From Leeuwenhoekiella nanhaiensis (lineage in GTDB: Bacteria > Bacteroidota > Bacteroidia > Flavobacteriales > Flavobacteriaceae): a DNA stretch of 64,000 bases. The notes beneath the pieces are model-generated. The model did not search any database. It was not told the DNA's origin and saw nothing but the letters and a program-made list of their open reading frames with translations. The DNA lies in assembly GCF_002744755.1 (NCBI RefSeq), contig NZ_KZ319290.1:124001-188000 (forward strand), written 5' to 3'. The translations under genes were made by a program, and so were the position numbers. Position 1 is the first letter of the stretch. Every line of letters begins with the position of its first letter. Shown piece after piece: positions 1 through 9,928 of the stretch.

Positions 1-297
1 GTCAAAGATTTGTACGGTTCTAATGGTCTTTGGTTCTCCTTCTTTTATCGGCATCAGGCTTAAAAGCTGCTTTCCGCCTTTCTCATATACTTCAATGGCA
101 TTGATGTTCAATTCTTCGCTGAGTCCGCTGTTTTGATCTACCACGCTGTCATTTGCGAAAACAGTTTTCAGATCGCTTACAGGAGTTTCTTTAGTAAGTG
201 GCCCCACCTGTGTGGGTGTTACCTGAAACGGATTTTCTTTTGAACAAGAGGTTACCAGCATACCGGCAAAAAGACCGGCTAAAAGTATTTTTTTCAT
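1..297 (-). CDS. lipoprotein of unknown function, C-terminus beyond window
   Basis: Ninety-nine codons are visible before the gene leaves the window on the left. It starts with ATG at 297 and an N-terminus MKKILLAGLFAGMLVTSC, a lysine-rich start, a hydrophobic stretch and a lipobox ending at Cys18, so a type II signal peptide and a lipid anchor are expected. The mature part (SKENPFQVTPTQVGPLTKET...) is polar and matches no family I can name. It reads the same way as the downstream end of the HerA-like gene but is 116 bp away from it. Function unknown; the lipoprotein call is firm. Confidence 0.75.
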   Translation of the reverse strand, partial: MKKILLAGLFAGMLVTSCSKENPFQVTPTQVGPLTKETPVSDLKTVFANDSVVDQNSGLSEELNINAIEVYEKGGKQLLSLMPIKEGEPKTIRTVQIFD

Positions 298-413
298 ATA
301 ATGGTGAATAGGGTGTTTGATGGGCAATGCTCAGGAATACTAAAGCCTGAGGTCTGCCTCGAATTTAAAAATTTAGTTCTTACGACTACTTTAAGGGTGT
401 CGCCCAAGGTAGT

Positions 414-1937
414 TTATTTTTTAATCATTTTGTTTAAAATCCCCAGAACCCCCCGTATGACAGTGGCACTGGTGAGTACTTTTATAATAGCTTTTTCAGT
501 TGTATTGCTACTAGAACGACTGCTGCTGCGCTTAACTGTTGCACGCTCTTCTTTAGCTTTTTCTTTAGCCTCCTCCGTTTCCGCCTTTTTTATCTTGGCA
601 TTAAGGATTTCATATGCGCTCTCACGATCGATATTGTCGTTGTATTTCGGTATTAAAGCCGACTTTCTGTTGATTTGTTCAATTTCAGACTGACTTAGAA
701 TATCCATTCGCGACATAGGTGCGCGCATCATAGTAGCCGCAAGCGGTGTGGGGCGTCCTTTTTCATCAAGTGCAGAAACCAGAGCTTCTCCGGTTCCCAG
801 AGAAGTGAGCACTTCGGTGGTGTCGTAATATTCAGAAATAGGGTAGTTTTCGGCGGTGAGCATAATTGCTTTTCGGTCTTTTGCGGTAAAAGCGCGAAGG
901 GCGTGCTGAATCTTTAAGCCTAACTGACTTAACACACCGTCAGGAACATCGGTAGGATTTTGAGTTACAAAATACAAACCAACCCCTTTAGAGCGGATGA
1001 GTTTTACAATGCTTTCAATTTGATTGTGCAAAGCTTTAGAAGCTTCCTGAAATATGAGGTGTGCTTCATCAATAAAGATGACCAGTTCGGGCTGATCGCT
1101 GTCTCCCTGCTCCGGGAACGTACTGTAAATTTCAGCCAGTAAACTCAGCATAAAAGTCGAAAACAGCTTCGGGCGATCCTGAATATCGGTAAGCCGAATG
1201 ATGTTGATCTTTCCTCTTCCGTTTTCGTCCAGACGCATAAGGTCATTTACTTCAAAAGACTTTTCACCAAAAAAGATATCGGCGCCCTGTTGTTCAAGCT
1301 GAACAATTTTTCGCAGAATAGAACCCGCCGAAGAGGTTGAAATACGCCCGTACAATTCCTGAATCTCCTCGCTGCCTTCATCGGTTGCATATTGCAACAC
1401 CTTTTTAAAATCATTAAGGTCCAAAAGTGGCAAACTCTTGTCGTCGCAATATTTAAAAAGGATGGCAATAATACCGGCTTGAGCATCTGAAGCATCCAGA
1501 ATACGCGAAAATAACACGGGGCCAAATTCACTCACCGTTGCCCGAAGTCGCACCCCATTTTGTTCTGAAAGGGTCAAAAGCTCTACGGGAAAATCTTTGG
1601 CTTCAAACGGAAGGCCTATTTTCTCGTGCCGCTCGTCAATTTTTGGATGTCCGGGGCTTGCTTTGGCGATTCCGCTTAAGTCCCCTTTCATATCCATCAG
1701 CAGTACGGGTACTCCTTTTTCTGAAAGGTTTTCGGCCAGTACCTGAAGGGTTTTTGTTTTTCCGGTACCGGTAGCTCCTGCGATTAAACCATGGCGATTC
1801 ATGGTTTTTAAGGGAATTTTGACGTGTGCGCCGGTAATGGTCTGCCCGTTAAGCATGGCAGCACCTACAGCAATTGACTCTCCCTTAAAGGTATTGCCTG
1901 CAATGATGTGTTCTTTAAAAGCTTCCGTTTGATCCAT
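414..1937 (-). CDS. HerA-like/DUF853 P-loop ATPase (YjgR family)
   Basis: 507 residues. Near the N-terminus GATGTGKT (about residues 54-61) is a Walker A motif, and LVIFIDEAH near residue 285 is a Walker B motif with the DEAH-like end. Length and motifs fit the DUF853 branch of HerA/FtsK-type ATPases (E. coli YjgR), proteins thought to pump or remodel DNA or act as putative helicases; the substrate is not known. The C-terminal 80 residues are rich in Lys, Glu, Ala and then Ser/Arg/Thr (SSSRSSS), typically disordered, before a short hydrophobic tail. It is the only gene in its leftward unit apart from the lipoprotein after it. Confidence 0.88.
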   Translation of the reverse strand: MDQTEAFKEHIIAGNTFKGESIAVGAAMLNGQTITGAHVKIPLKTMNRHGLIAGATGTGKTKTLQVLAENLSEKGVPVLLMDMKGDLSGIAKASPGHPKIDERHEKIGLPFEAKDFPVELLTLSEQNGVRLRATVSEFGPVLFSRILDASDAQAGIIAILFKYCDDKSLPLLDLNDFKKVLQYATDEGSEEIQELYGRISTSSAGSILRKIVQLEQQGADIFFGEKSFEVNDLMRLDENGRGKINIIRLTDIQDRPKLFSTFMLSLLAEIYSTFPEQGDSDQPELVIFIDEAHLIFQEASKALHNQIESIVKLIRSKGVGLYFVTQNPTDVPDGVLSQLGLKIQHALRAFTAKDRKAIMLTAENYPISEYYDTTEVLTSLGTGEALVSALDEKGRPTPLAATMMRAPMSRMDILSQSEIEQINRKSALIPKYNDNIDRESAYEILNAKIKKAETEEAKEKAKEERATVKRSSSRSSSNTTEKAIIKVLTSATVIRGVLGILNKMIKK

Positions 1938-2054
1938 CGCTTAGATTTTGGTTTAAAAATAAGGATAAGATTGATATTACAAGCGGTCCGCTAAAATTAC
2001 CTATTGCCACCGGGCAATGGGGCGGCCATTTTAATCAAATAAAATACACTTCAC

Positions 2055-2085
2055 TTGGGCAAGGATTTCTGGCAGTGTATCTTTG
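2055..2085 (+). promoter_or_regulatory. queE promoter, leaderless-type placement
   Basis: TTG at 2055-2057, a 20-nt spacer and TATCTTTG at 2078-2085 match the Bacteroidetes TTTG/TAnnTTTG promoter. The box ends only 6 nt before the ATG at 2092, so transcription should begin at or within a base or two of the start codon. Confidence 0.7.
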
Positions 2086-2091
2086 CGCCTT

Positions 2092-2724
2092 ATGACAAAA
2101 GAGGCAATAGCAAGCAGAGTAGAATTGGGAGAATTACTCCCATTAATGGAGGAGTTTTATACCATTCAAGGCGAAGGTCATCATACCGGTACCGCCGCCT
2201 ATTTTATACGTGTGGGTGGTTGTGATGTGGGCTGTCATTGGTGTGACGTGAAAGAAAGCTGGGACGCGGCCATACACCCGCCTACCGAAGCTGCTGCGAT
2301 AGTGGCTAATGCCAAAAAATACAGCAAAACGATTGTGGTTACCGGGGGTGAGCCTTTAATGTGGGATATGGAGCACCTTACAGGTTTACTTAAGGCCGAA
2401 GGAATGCAAGTGCATATTGAAACTTCAGGAGCTTACGAACTCACCGGAAACTGGGATTGGATTTGTCTTTCGCCCAAAAAACGGATGTTGCCAAAACCCC
2501 GTATCTATAAAGAGGCAAACGAACTGAAAGTAATCATCTATAACAAGTCTGACTTTGCTTTTGCGGAAGAACACGCGGCTAAGGTTAATGAAGCTTGCGA
2601 ATTGTATCTACAGCCGGAATGGAGCGTGCGCGAAAAAATGACGCCGCTGATTGTTGACTATGTGATGGCAAATCCGCAATGGAAAATAAGTTTGCAAACG
2701 CACAAATACCTCAATATTCCCTAG
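2092..2724 (+). CDS. queE: 7-carboxy-7-deazaguanine synthase (radical SAM)
   Basis: 210 residues. QueE converts 6-carboxytetrahydropterin to 7-carboxy-7-deazaguanine in the queuosine/preQ0 pathway. The [4Fe-4S]/SAM motif is visible as GGCDVGCHWC (Cys44, Cys48, Cys51, CX3CX2C), preceded by EEFYTIQGEGHHTG, the substrate-binding start typical of QueE, and followed by VVTGGEPLMW. An in-frame TTG at 2083 would add three residues, but it lies inside the TATCTTTG promoter box, so ATG 2092 is the start. The GTP-derived precursor pathway is also fed by folE-type chemistry elsewhere in the window (20409-21095). Two hairpins follow the stop. Confidence 0.93.
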   Translation: MTKEAIASRVELGELLPLMEEFYTIQGEGHHTGTAAYFIRVGGCDVGCHWCDVKESWDAAIHPPTEAAAIVANAKKYSKTIVVTGGEPLMWDMEHLTGLLKAEGMQVHIETSGAYELTGNWDWICLSPKKRMLPKPRIYKEANELKVIIYNKSDFAFAEEHAAKVNEACELYLQPEWSVREKMTPLIVDYVMANPQWKISLQTHKYLNIP

Positions 2725-2743
2725 TTCAGTTTAAAAACTGAAC
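2724..2743. repeat. perfect inverted repeat after queE
   Basis: GTTCAGTTT-aa-AAACTGAAC, 9-bp arms with a 2-nt loop, starts on the last base of the queE stop codon and sits just ahead of the GC-rich terminator hairpin. It may be a first mRNA-end hairpin. Confidence 0.6.
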
Positions 2744-2757
2744 GTGTAAAGCATAGA

Positions 2758-2784
2758 AAAGCCCCTTCTTTTGGAAGGGGCTTT
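2758..2784. terminator. bidirectional terminator between queE and DUF2911 gene
   Basis: AAAGCCCCTTC-ttttg-GAAGGGGCTTT hairpin between two converging genes. T-runs flank it on either strand, so it can end both transcripts. Confidence 0.85.
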
Positions 2785-2816
2785 CTTGTATAACTTAAAG
2801 TCTTTTTAAGCACCTG

Positions 2817-3356
2817 TTATTCAACTTCCTCGATAGGAACCTGGATGTAGGTTTCGTCCCAGCCTAAAAACATATCAGAGCCGGATTCTGTAGGTTGGAA
2901 AGAGATGGAGAATGACTCAATGGGCGCCGCGGTTTTACGAGCCGGTGTTGTAAAACGTGCAAGGTCACGCTCTTTCTTATAACCGTAAGCACCCCAGGTG
3001 TCTAAATCTTTGTTTAAAATGACTGTCCATTCTTTTTGACCCGGAATCGTGAAAAGAGTATAAGTACCTGCAGGAACCAATTTATCACCTACCATCATAT
3101 CTTTATAGAATTTGATTTCGGTAGATTCGTTAGCACCGGTACGCCATACTTCCCCGTATTTTTCGAGTTTTCCAAAAATCTCACGTCCTTTCTTTTGAGG
3201 GCGGCTGTAAATCACGCGTACTCGGGGCGCTTTGTCCTGACCTCGGTACATTGCGATGTCTAACGGACTTTTATCGGGTTCACTAAATTTTTGAGCTTCT
3301 ACGTTTACACCTGCCAGTAGAAAAGCGATCACTAAAGTCTTTACTAAATTGTTCAT
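2817..3356 (-). CDS. DUF2911 family exported protein
   Basis: 179 residues with a cleavable signal peptide (MNNLVKTLVIAFLLAGVNVEAQ). The mature part has the DUF2911 hallmarks: an early SPLDIAMYR stretch, VIYSRPQKKGREIFG, YGEVWRTGANESTEIKF and PAGTYTLFTIP. The family is widespread in Bacteroidota, predicted periplasmic or surface beta-rich, and has no assigned biochemical role. It stands alone, has its own promoter at 3393-3400, and converges on queE. Confidence 0.88.
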   Translation of the reverse strand: MNNLVKTLVIAFLLAGVNVEAQKFSEPDKSPLDIAMYRGQDKAPRVRVIYSRPQKKGREIFGKLEKYGEVWRTGANESTEIKFYKDMMVGDKLVPAGTYTLFTIPGQKEWTVILNKDLDTWGAYGYKKERDLARFTTPARKTAAPIESFSISFQPTESGSDMFLGWDETYIQVPIEEVE

Positions 3357-3392
3357 TATGTTTTGTTTATGAAGTGGATATCAAGTTTTGTG

Positions 3393-3400
3393 CAAAAGTA
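3393..3400 (-). promoter_or_regulatory. -7 box of the DUF2911 gene
   Basis: CAAAAGTA on the plus strand reads TACTTTTG on the minus strand, an exact TAnnTTTG box 37 nt upstream of the ATG. No well-spaced TTG is evident. Confidence 0.5.
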
Positions 3401-3602
3401 CAATGTGGAGTGACTTTTCTTTAGTTAACAGCATCTTAAAATCGCATTTGTAATTTAAAAACTGATTAAAGAATGAGTTAGCTTTCAAATTGAAGTAAAT
3501 AAGAATCTAAAAGTTTTTATTTGTAATCATAATTGCATTTTTTGTTTGTGAGTTAATATGTAAATACCATCTTTGAACCATCAAATTAAAACAATTACAA
3601 TT

Positions 3603-5288
3603 ATGTGTGGGATCGTATGTGCCTATGAATTGAAACAGCCTGCCGAAGTATTAAGACCGCAGCTTTTAGAAATGTCAAAAAAAATACGTCATCGTGGTCC
3701 GGACTGGAATGGAGTGTATAGCGACGACAAGGCGATTTTAGCTCACGAGCGTTTATCTATTGTTGATCCGGCTTCAGGAAAACAACCGCTTTTAAGCCCT
3801 GACGGAAAATTAATCCTTGCCGCTAACGGTGAGATTTACAACCATAAAGAGTTGCGCAAGCAATTAAAAGGGAATTACGATTTTCAGACGCAGTCTGATT
3901 GTGAAGTGATTTTAGCTTTATATCAGGAAGAAGGTCCTGCCTTTTTAGATAAGTTGAATGGAATCTTTGCATTTTCATTATACGACGCAGCAAAAGACGA
4001 ATATTTTGTAGCTCGTGACCATATGGGTATTATTCCGCTTTATATGGGTTGGGATGAAAACGGAACCTTCTACGTGGCTTCAGAATTGAAAGCATTAGAA
4101 GGCACCTGTACAAAAATTCAATTATTTCCTCCCGGTCATTACCTGCACAGCAGCGATGGTGAATTGAAACAATGGTACAAGCGCGACTGGATGGAGTATG
4201 AAGCTGTAAAAGAAAACGAAACCAATATTCAAAAGCTGAAAGAAGCTTTGGAGGCAGCAGTTCACCGCCAGTTGATGTCTGATGTGCCTTACGGAGTATT
4301 GCTCTCAGGAGGTTTAGATTCATCAATTACTTCTGCGGTAGCTAAAAAATATGCTGACAAGCGTATAGAAAGTGACGATCAGGATGCTGCCTGGTGGCCA
4401 CGCCTGCACTCGTTTTCTGTAGGTCTTGAAGGTTCTCCAGATCTTGCTGCAGCTCAAAAAGTTGCAGATCATATCGGTACCGTGCACCACGAGATTAAGT
4501 TTACGATTCAGGAAGGTCTTGATGCCATTCGCGATGTGATTTATAACCTGGAGACTTACGATATTACTACCATTCGTGCTTCGACCCCAATGTATCTTAT
4601 GGCCCGTGTGATCAAGTCTATGGGAGTAAAAATGGTTTTGAGTGGTGAAGGTGCCGATGAGGTTTTTGGAGGATATCTTTATTTCCACAAGGCTCCAAAC
4701 GCTCAGGAGTTTCACGAAGAAACCGTGCGCAAATTAAGCAAACTGCATATGTACGATTGCTTACGTGCAAACAAGTCACTTGCAGCCTGGGGAATTGAAG
4801 GTCGAGTGCCATTCCTGGATAAAGAATTTATGGATGTGGCGATGAGCATCAACCCGCAGGATAAAATGATTAACGGGGAGCGCATGGAAAAATGGGTGTT
4901 GCGTAAAGCTTTTGAATCCAATCTTCCCGAAAGTGTAGCCTGGAGACAGAAAGAACAATTTTCTGATGGCGTAGGCTACAGCTGGATTGATACGTTGAAA
5001 GAAATGGTGAACGAAAAAATAAGCGATGAGCAGCTGGCTAACGCGAAATACAAGTTCCCAATACAAACGCCTACAAACAAGGAAGAATATTATTACCGAA
5101 GCATTTTTGCAGAGCACTTCCCAAGCGATGCAGCGGCCTGGAGTGTGCCTCAGGAGGCTTCAGTAGCCTGTAGTACCAAGATTGCACTGGAGTGGGATGA
5201 GGCGTTCAAAAATATGAACGATCCGTCTGGTCGTGCAGTTGCAAACGTGCACACAGATGCCTACGGAAAGAAAAAAGAGTTGGCCTAA
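3603..5288 (+). CDS. asnB: asparagine synthase B (glutamine-hydrolysing)
   Basis: 561 residues. It makes asparagine from aspartate, ATP and glutamine. The start is fixed by chemistry: the second codon of MCGIVCAYEL must be the Cys that becomes the N-terminal nucleophile, so the frame that opens at 3573 adds ten spurious residues. The glutaminase half shows RHRGPDWNG and the ANGEIYNH pocket; the synthetase half has the PP-loop LLSGGLDSS and SGEGADEVFGGY. Length fits the AsnB family. A near-consensus box (CATCTTTG, 3567-3574) precedes the gene and a strong terminator follows. Monocistronic. Confidence 0.95.
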   Translation: MCGIVCAYELKQPAEVLRPQLLEMSKKIRHRGPDWNGVYSDDKAILAHERLSIVDPASGKQPLLSPDGKLILAANGEIYNHKELRKQLKGNYDFQTQSDCEVILALYQEEGPAFLDKLNGIFAFSLYDAAKDEYFVARDHMGIIPLYMGWDENGTFYVASELKALEGTCTKIQLFPPGHYLHSSDGELKQWYKRDWMEYEAVKENETNIQKLKEALEAAVHRQLMSDVPYGVLLSGGLDSSITSAVAKKYADKRIESDDQDAAWWPRLHSFSVGLEGSPDLAAAQKVADHIGTVHHEIKFTIQEGLDAIRDVIYNLETYDITTIRASTPMYLMARVIKSMGVKMVLSGEGADEVFGGYLYFHKAPNAQEFHEETVRKLSKLHMYDCLRANKSLAAWGIEGRVPFLDKEFMDVAMSINPQDKMINGERMEKWVLRKAFESNLPESVAWRQKEQFSDGVGYSWIDTLKEMVNEKISDEQLANAKYKFPIQTPTNKEEYYYRSIFAEHFPSDAAAWSVPQEASVACSTKIALEWDEAFKNMNDPSGRAVANVHTDAYGKKKELA

Positions 5289-5315
5289 CTGATTTCATAA
5301 AAAATTGGCCAATTT

Positions 5316-5350
5316 AAAAGCGCTTCCATTTAGCCGGAAGCGCTTTTTTT
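5316..5350 (+). terminator. asnB terminator
   Basis: AAAAGCGCTTCC / GGAAGCGCTTTT, 12-bp stem with an 8-nt loop, followed by a run of T. The 316-bp space between asnB and gyrB holds only this hairpin and the gyrB promoter. Confidence 0.9.
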
Positions 5351-5475
5351 GTTTTTAGAACTGAAATTTTCGGGATATTGATAATACCGGATTTTGAGCC
5401 CTCTTTTTTCACAATTTGTTGATAACTTAAAGGCTTTTGGCTTGGGTTTTGCTCTGTTATGGGGAAGCCTTTTTT

Positions 5476-5483
5476 TATATTTG
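5476..5483 (+). promoter_or_regulatory. gyrB promoter -7 box
   Basis: TATATTTG matches TAnnTTTG exactly. TTG triplets lie 24 and more nt upstream. The mRNA leader to the ATG at 5605 would be about 115 nt, unusually long for this genome. Confidence 0.55.
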
Positions 5484-5598
5484 TTTGCTATCAAAAAACA
5501 CGGCGCTACGGCGTTATTTACCGTGGTTTTATGCACTTTTTAGAATTAAGGCAATATGTTTCCGCTTTAAGAAAAAACAGAACAATTTAACCTAATAA

Positions 5599-7545
<1,947 letters not shown>

Positions 7546-7564
7546 CATCTTTTAAATAATTTGG

Positions 7565-7596
7565 AAAGCCCGTTTTGAAAAAGTCGGGCTTTTTTG
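7565..7596 (+). terminator. gyrB terminator
   Basis: AAAGCCCG / CGGGCTTT stem with a 12-nt loop followed by a T-run, 20 nt after the gyrB stop. Confidence 0.85.
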
Positions 7597-7608
7597 TTTT
7601 TTTGGACT

Positions 7609-7637
7609 TTGGTCTTTAAGTGGTTTTGTTATTTTTG
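7609..7637 (+). promoter_or_regulatory. promoter of the DUF6588-type gene
   Basis: TTG (7609-7611), an 18-nt spacer and TATTTTTG (7630-7637), 55 nt upstream of the ATG. A full match to the Bacteroidetes promoter. Confidence 0.7.
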
Positions 7638-7692
7638 AGCGGGGATATTAAGTTGTTAACCCATTTTTTCACGTAACCAAATCAATCAAAGA

Positions 7693-8694
7693 ATGAAAAA
7701 AACACTACTATTTGGATTATTGGCTTTAGGCTCAACGGGCCTTTTCGCACAGGAAGATGATGGCTTTGAAGCTATTGTAAAAGCCGGAACAGCAGATGCT
7801 AACACACTTATGGGCGCTTACATTGCTCCGGCGATGGAGGGTCTGGTCTATAGTATGTCCGGCGGCTGGTATCATACCGCAAAAACCCACAAACAATGGG
7901 GTTTTGATATCACCATTGGCTTTAACGGAGCAATTGTTCCTTCTGAAAAAGAGATGTTTTCATTTTCAGATCTTGAATTTGAAAATACTGTGGTAGCAAG
8001 TTCTAATCAAACGCCAACAGTAGCTGGTAATATTACTCCAGCAGATCTTACTGTAACTACACAGGATGGTGATGTTGTGCGTTTTACTATGCCTGAAGGG
8101 GTAAAAGATGACTTGCCGCTTAATGCTGTGCCTGCACCTGCAATTCAGGCGAGCCTGGGTGTTTTTAAAGGTACTGACCTGATGGTGCGTTTTGTGCCCG
8201 AAGTGGGTAGTGACGATGTGAAAGGGAAGCTTTTTGGAGCCGGTTTTAAACATGACATTATGCAATACTTTGGCCCTTTAGACAAATTGCCTTTAAATAT
8301 TTCTGTTTTAGGAGCTTTTACTAATATGAATGTGGACTACGACATTCAGGCAAATTCTGATTTAGAAGGAAGCAATCAGGCTGCAGAGTTCAAACTGAAC
8401 TCCTATACCGTACAGGGTGTTGCCTCTCTTGATTTTCCATTTGTCACGGTTTACGGTGGTTTGGGATATACAGGAGGTAAATCTGAGATTAATGTGCTAG
8501 GGACGTATGAGTTTGAATACGATAACGGTCAGCCCGGAGAAGTGGTTGATCCCATTGCATTGTCTTATAATCCTTCAAGCGTGCGTGCTTCATTGGGAGC
8601 TCGTTTAAATCTGGCATTCTTCAAAATTTTTGCAGATTACACCGTGCAGGAATACAGTAATGTAACAGCCGGGATCGCATTTAGTTTCAGATAG
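7693..8694 (+). CDS. DUF6588-type outer-membrane beta-barrel protein
   Basis: 333 residues with a signal peptide (MKKTLLFGLLALGSTGLFAQ). The mature protein alternates polar and hydrophobic residues, is rich in Gly/Phe/Tyr, and ends in Phe-Arg after SNVTAGIAFSFR, all consistent with a C-terminal beta-strand of an outer-membrane barrel. The arrangement (AYIAPAMEGLVYSMSGGWY near the N-terminus, a long soluble insert, then repeated strands) resembles what is annotated as DUF6588 in flavobacteria. No substrate is known. It is monocistronic, with its own promoter and terminator. Confidence 0.75.
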   Translation: MKKTLLFGLLALGSTGLFAQEDDGFEAIVKAGTADANTLMGAYIAPAMEGLVYSMSGGWYHTAKTHKQWGFDITIGFNGAIVPSEKEMFSFSDLEFENTVVASSNQTPTVAGNITPADLTVTTQDGDVVRFTMPEGVKDDLPLNAVPAPAIQASLGVFKGTDLMVRFVPEVGSDDVKGKLFGAGFKHDIMQYFGPLDKLPLNISVLGAFTNMNVDYDIQANSDLEGSNQAAEFKLNSYTVQGVASLDFPFVTVYGGLGYTGGKSEINVLGTYEFEYDNGQPGEVVDPIALSYNPSSVRASLGARLNLAFFKIFADYTVQEYSNVTAGIAFSFR

Positions 8695-8714
8695 CATAAG
8701 TTTTTAAAAAAAGG

Positions 8715-8755
8715 AAAGCTGCTTGAGACTGTTTTGTCTTTAAGCAGCTTTTTTT
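8715..8755 (+). terminator. terminator after the DUF6588-type gene
   Basis: AAAGCTGCTT / AAGCAGCTTT outer stem with an inner AGAC/GTCT stem, followed by a T-run. Confidence 0.85.
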
Positions 8756-8849
8756 GTTTAGGCATTTTCAATTGCCTGACTGCCAAATGAACACCTTAAA
8801 AATAAGTCAATTTTAAGCGTTGATAGTCTGTAAAGACTAAACGAAGTCG

Positions 8850-8857
8850 TATTTTTG
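8850..8857 (+). promoter_or_regulatory. mdh promoter -7 box
   Basis: TATTTTTG, an exact TAnnTTTG, 67 nt upstream of the mdh ATG. The nearest TTG is 27 nt upstream, longer than usual. Confidence 0.55.
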
Positions 8858-8924
8858 CGTCCGCAAACGATACCGCATAAGGTATTGTGTTTCATATACT
8901 AATTAATTTAAAAAATACATACCC

Positions 8925-9851
8925 ATGAAAGTTACCGTAGTAGGAGCAGGAGCAGTAGGTGCAAGTTGTGCCGAATATATCGCAATGAAAAATTTTGCTT
9001 CAGATGTTGTTTTAGTTGATATTAAAGAAGGATTTGCAGAAGGAAAAGCAATGGACCTTATGCAAACCGCTTCATTAAACGGTTTTGATACCCGAATCAC
9101 TGGGACTACCGGCGATTATTCAAAAACTGCAGGTAGCGACATCGCGGTGATTACAAGTGGTATTCCGCGTAAGCCGGGTATGACCAGAGAAGAGTTGATA
9201 GGTATCAATGCCGGAATCGTAAAAGATGTTGCGGGGAACCTGATCAAACATTCTCCTGATGTAACAATCATTGTGGTGAGTAACCCAATGGATACTATGA
9301 CCTATCTGGTACATAAAACCACAGGCTTACCAAAAAACAAAATCATAGGAATGGGTGGTGCTCTTGATAGTGCCCGTTTTAAATACCGTCTGGCTGAGGC
9401 TTTAGAATGCCCTATTTCTGACGTTGATGGAATGGTAATAGGTGGTCATAGCGACACTGGTATGATTCCACTTACGCGTTTAGCAACCCGTAACAGCGTA
9501 CCTGCATCTGCTTTTCTTGCTGAAGACCGCTTAGAGCAGGTTATGGAAGATACTAAAGTAGGTGGGGCGACTCTTACCAAATTGCTTGGAACTTCGGCCT
9601 GGTATGCTCCCGGAGCTGCGGTATCAGGTTTGGTACAGGCGATTGCTTGTGACCAAAAGAAAATGTTTCCATGTTCAGCTTTGCTGGAAGGGGAATATGA
9701 TCTTGATGATATCTGTATAGGTGTACCGGTAATTTTAGGTAAAGATGGTATTGAGCGTATCGTACCTGTTGATCTAACAGATGCTGAAAAAGCAAAACTT
9801 AAGGAGAGTGCTGATGCCGTACGTAAAACTAACGGCTTGCTTGAGTTGTAA
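8925..9851 (+). CDS. mdh: malate dehydrogenase
   Basis: 308 residues; NAD-dependent oxidation of malate to oxaloacetate in the TCA cycle. The Rossmann motif GAGAVGASCAE is at the N-terminus, the nucleotide-binding Asp in VLVDIKEG, the substrate loop around IPRKPGMTREEL, and the catalytic His in GGHSDTGMIPL. Length and sequence match the lactate-dehydrogenase-like MDH of Bacteroidota (the short type). It has its own promoter and a strong terminator shared with nrdJ, which converges on it. Confidence 0.95.
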   Translation: MKVTVVGAGAVGASCAEYIAMKNFASDVVLVDIKEGFAEGKAMDLMQTASLNGFDTRITGTTGDYSKTAGSDIAVITSGIPRKPGMTREELIGINAGIVKDVAGNLIKHSPDVTIIVVSNPMDTMTYLVHKTTGLPKNKIIGMGGALDSARFKYRLAEALECPISDVDGMVIGGHSDTGMIPLTRLATRNSVPASAFLAEDRLEQVMEDTKVGGATLTKLLGTSAWYAPGAAVSGLVQAIACDQKKMFPCSALLEGEYDLDDICIGVPVILGKDGIERIVPVDLTDAEKAKLKESADAVRKTNGLLEL

Positions 9852-9874
9852 TTGATTTCTTCTCGCTTAAAATA

Positions 9875-9903
9875 AAAAGAGCCGCTCATCGAGCGGCTCT
9901 TTT
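9875..9903. terminator. bidirectional terminator mdh / nrdJ
   Basis: AAGAGCCGCTC-atc-GAGCGGCTCTT hairpin with T-runs on both strands, between converging mdh and nrdJ. Confidence 0.9.
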
Positions 9904-9928
9904 GTTCTTATACACGTGCGATTTGCGA

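Noticed and set aside
301-693. Rightward frame of 130 codons over the HerA-like gene
   Set aside because: It is antisense to a gene with clear Walker motifs and has no protein-like composition.
5330-5536. Leftward 68-codon frame between asnB and gyrB
   Set aside because: It covers the asnB terminator and the gyrB promoter; lysine-rich low-complexity product with no plausible start context.
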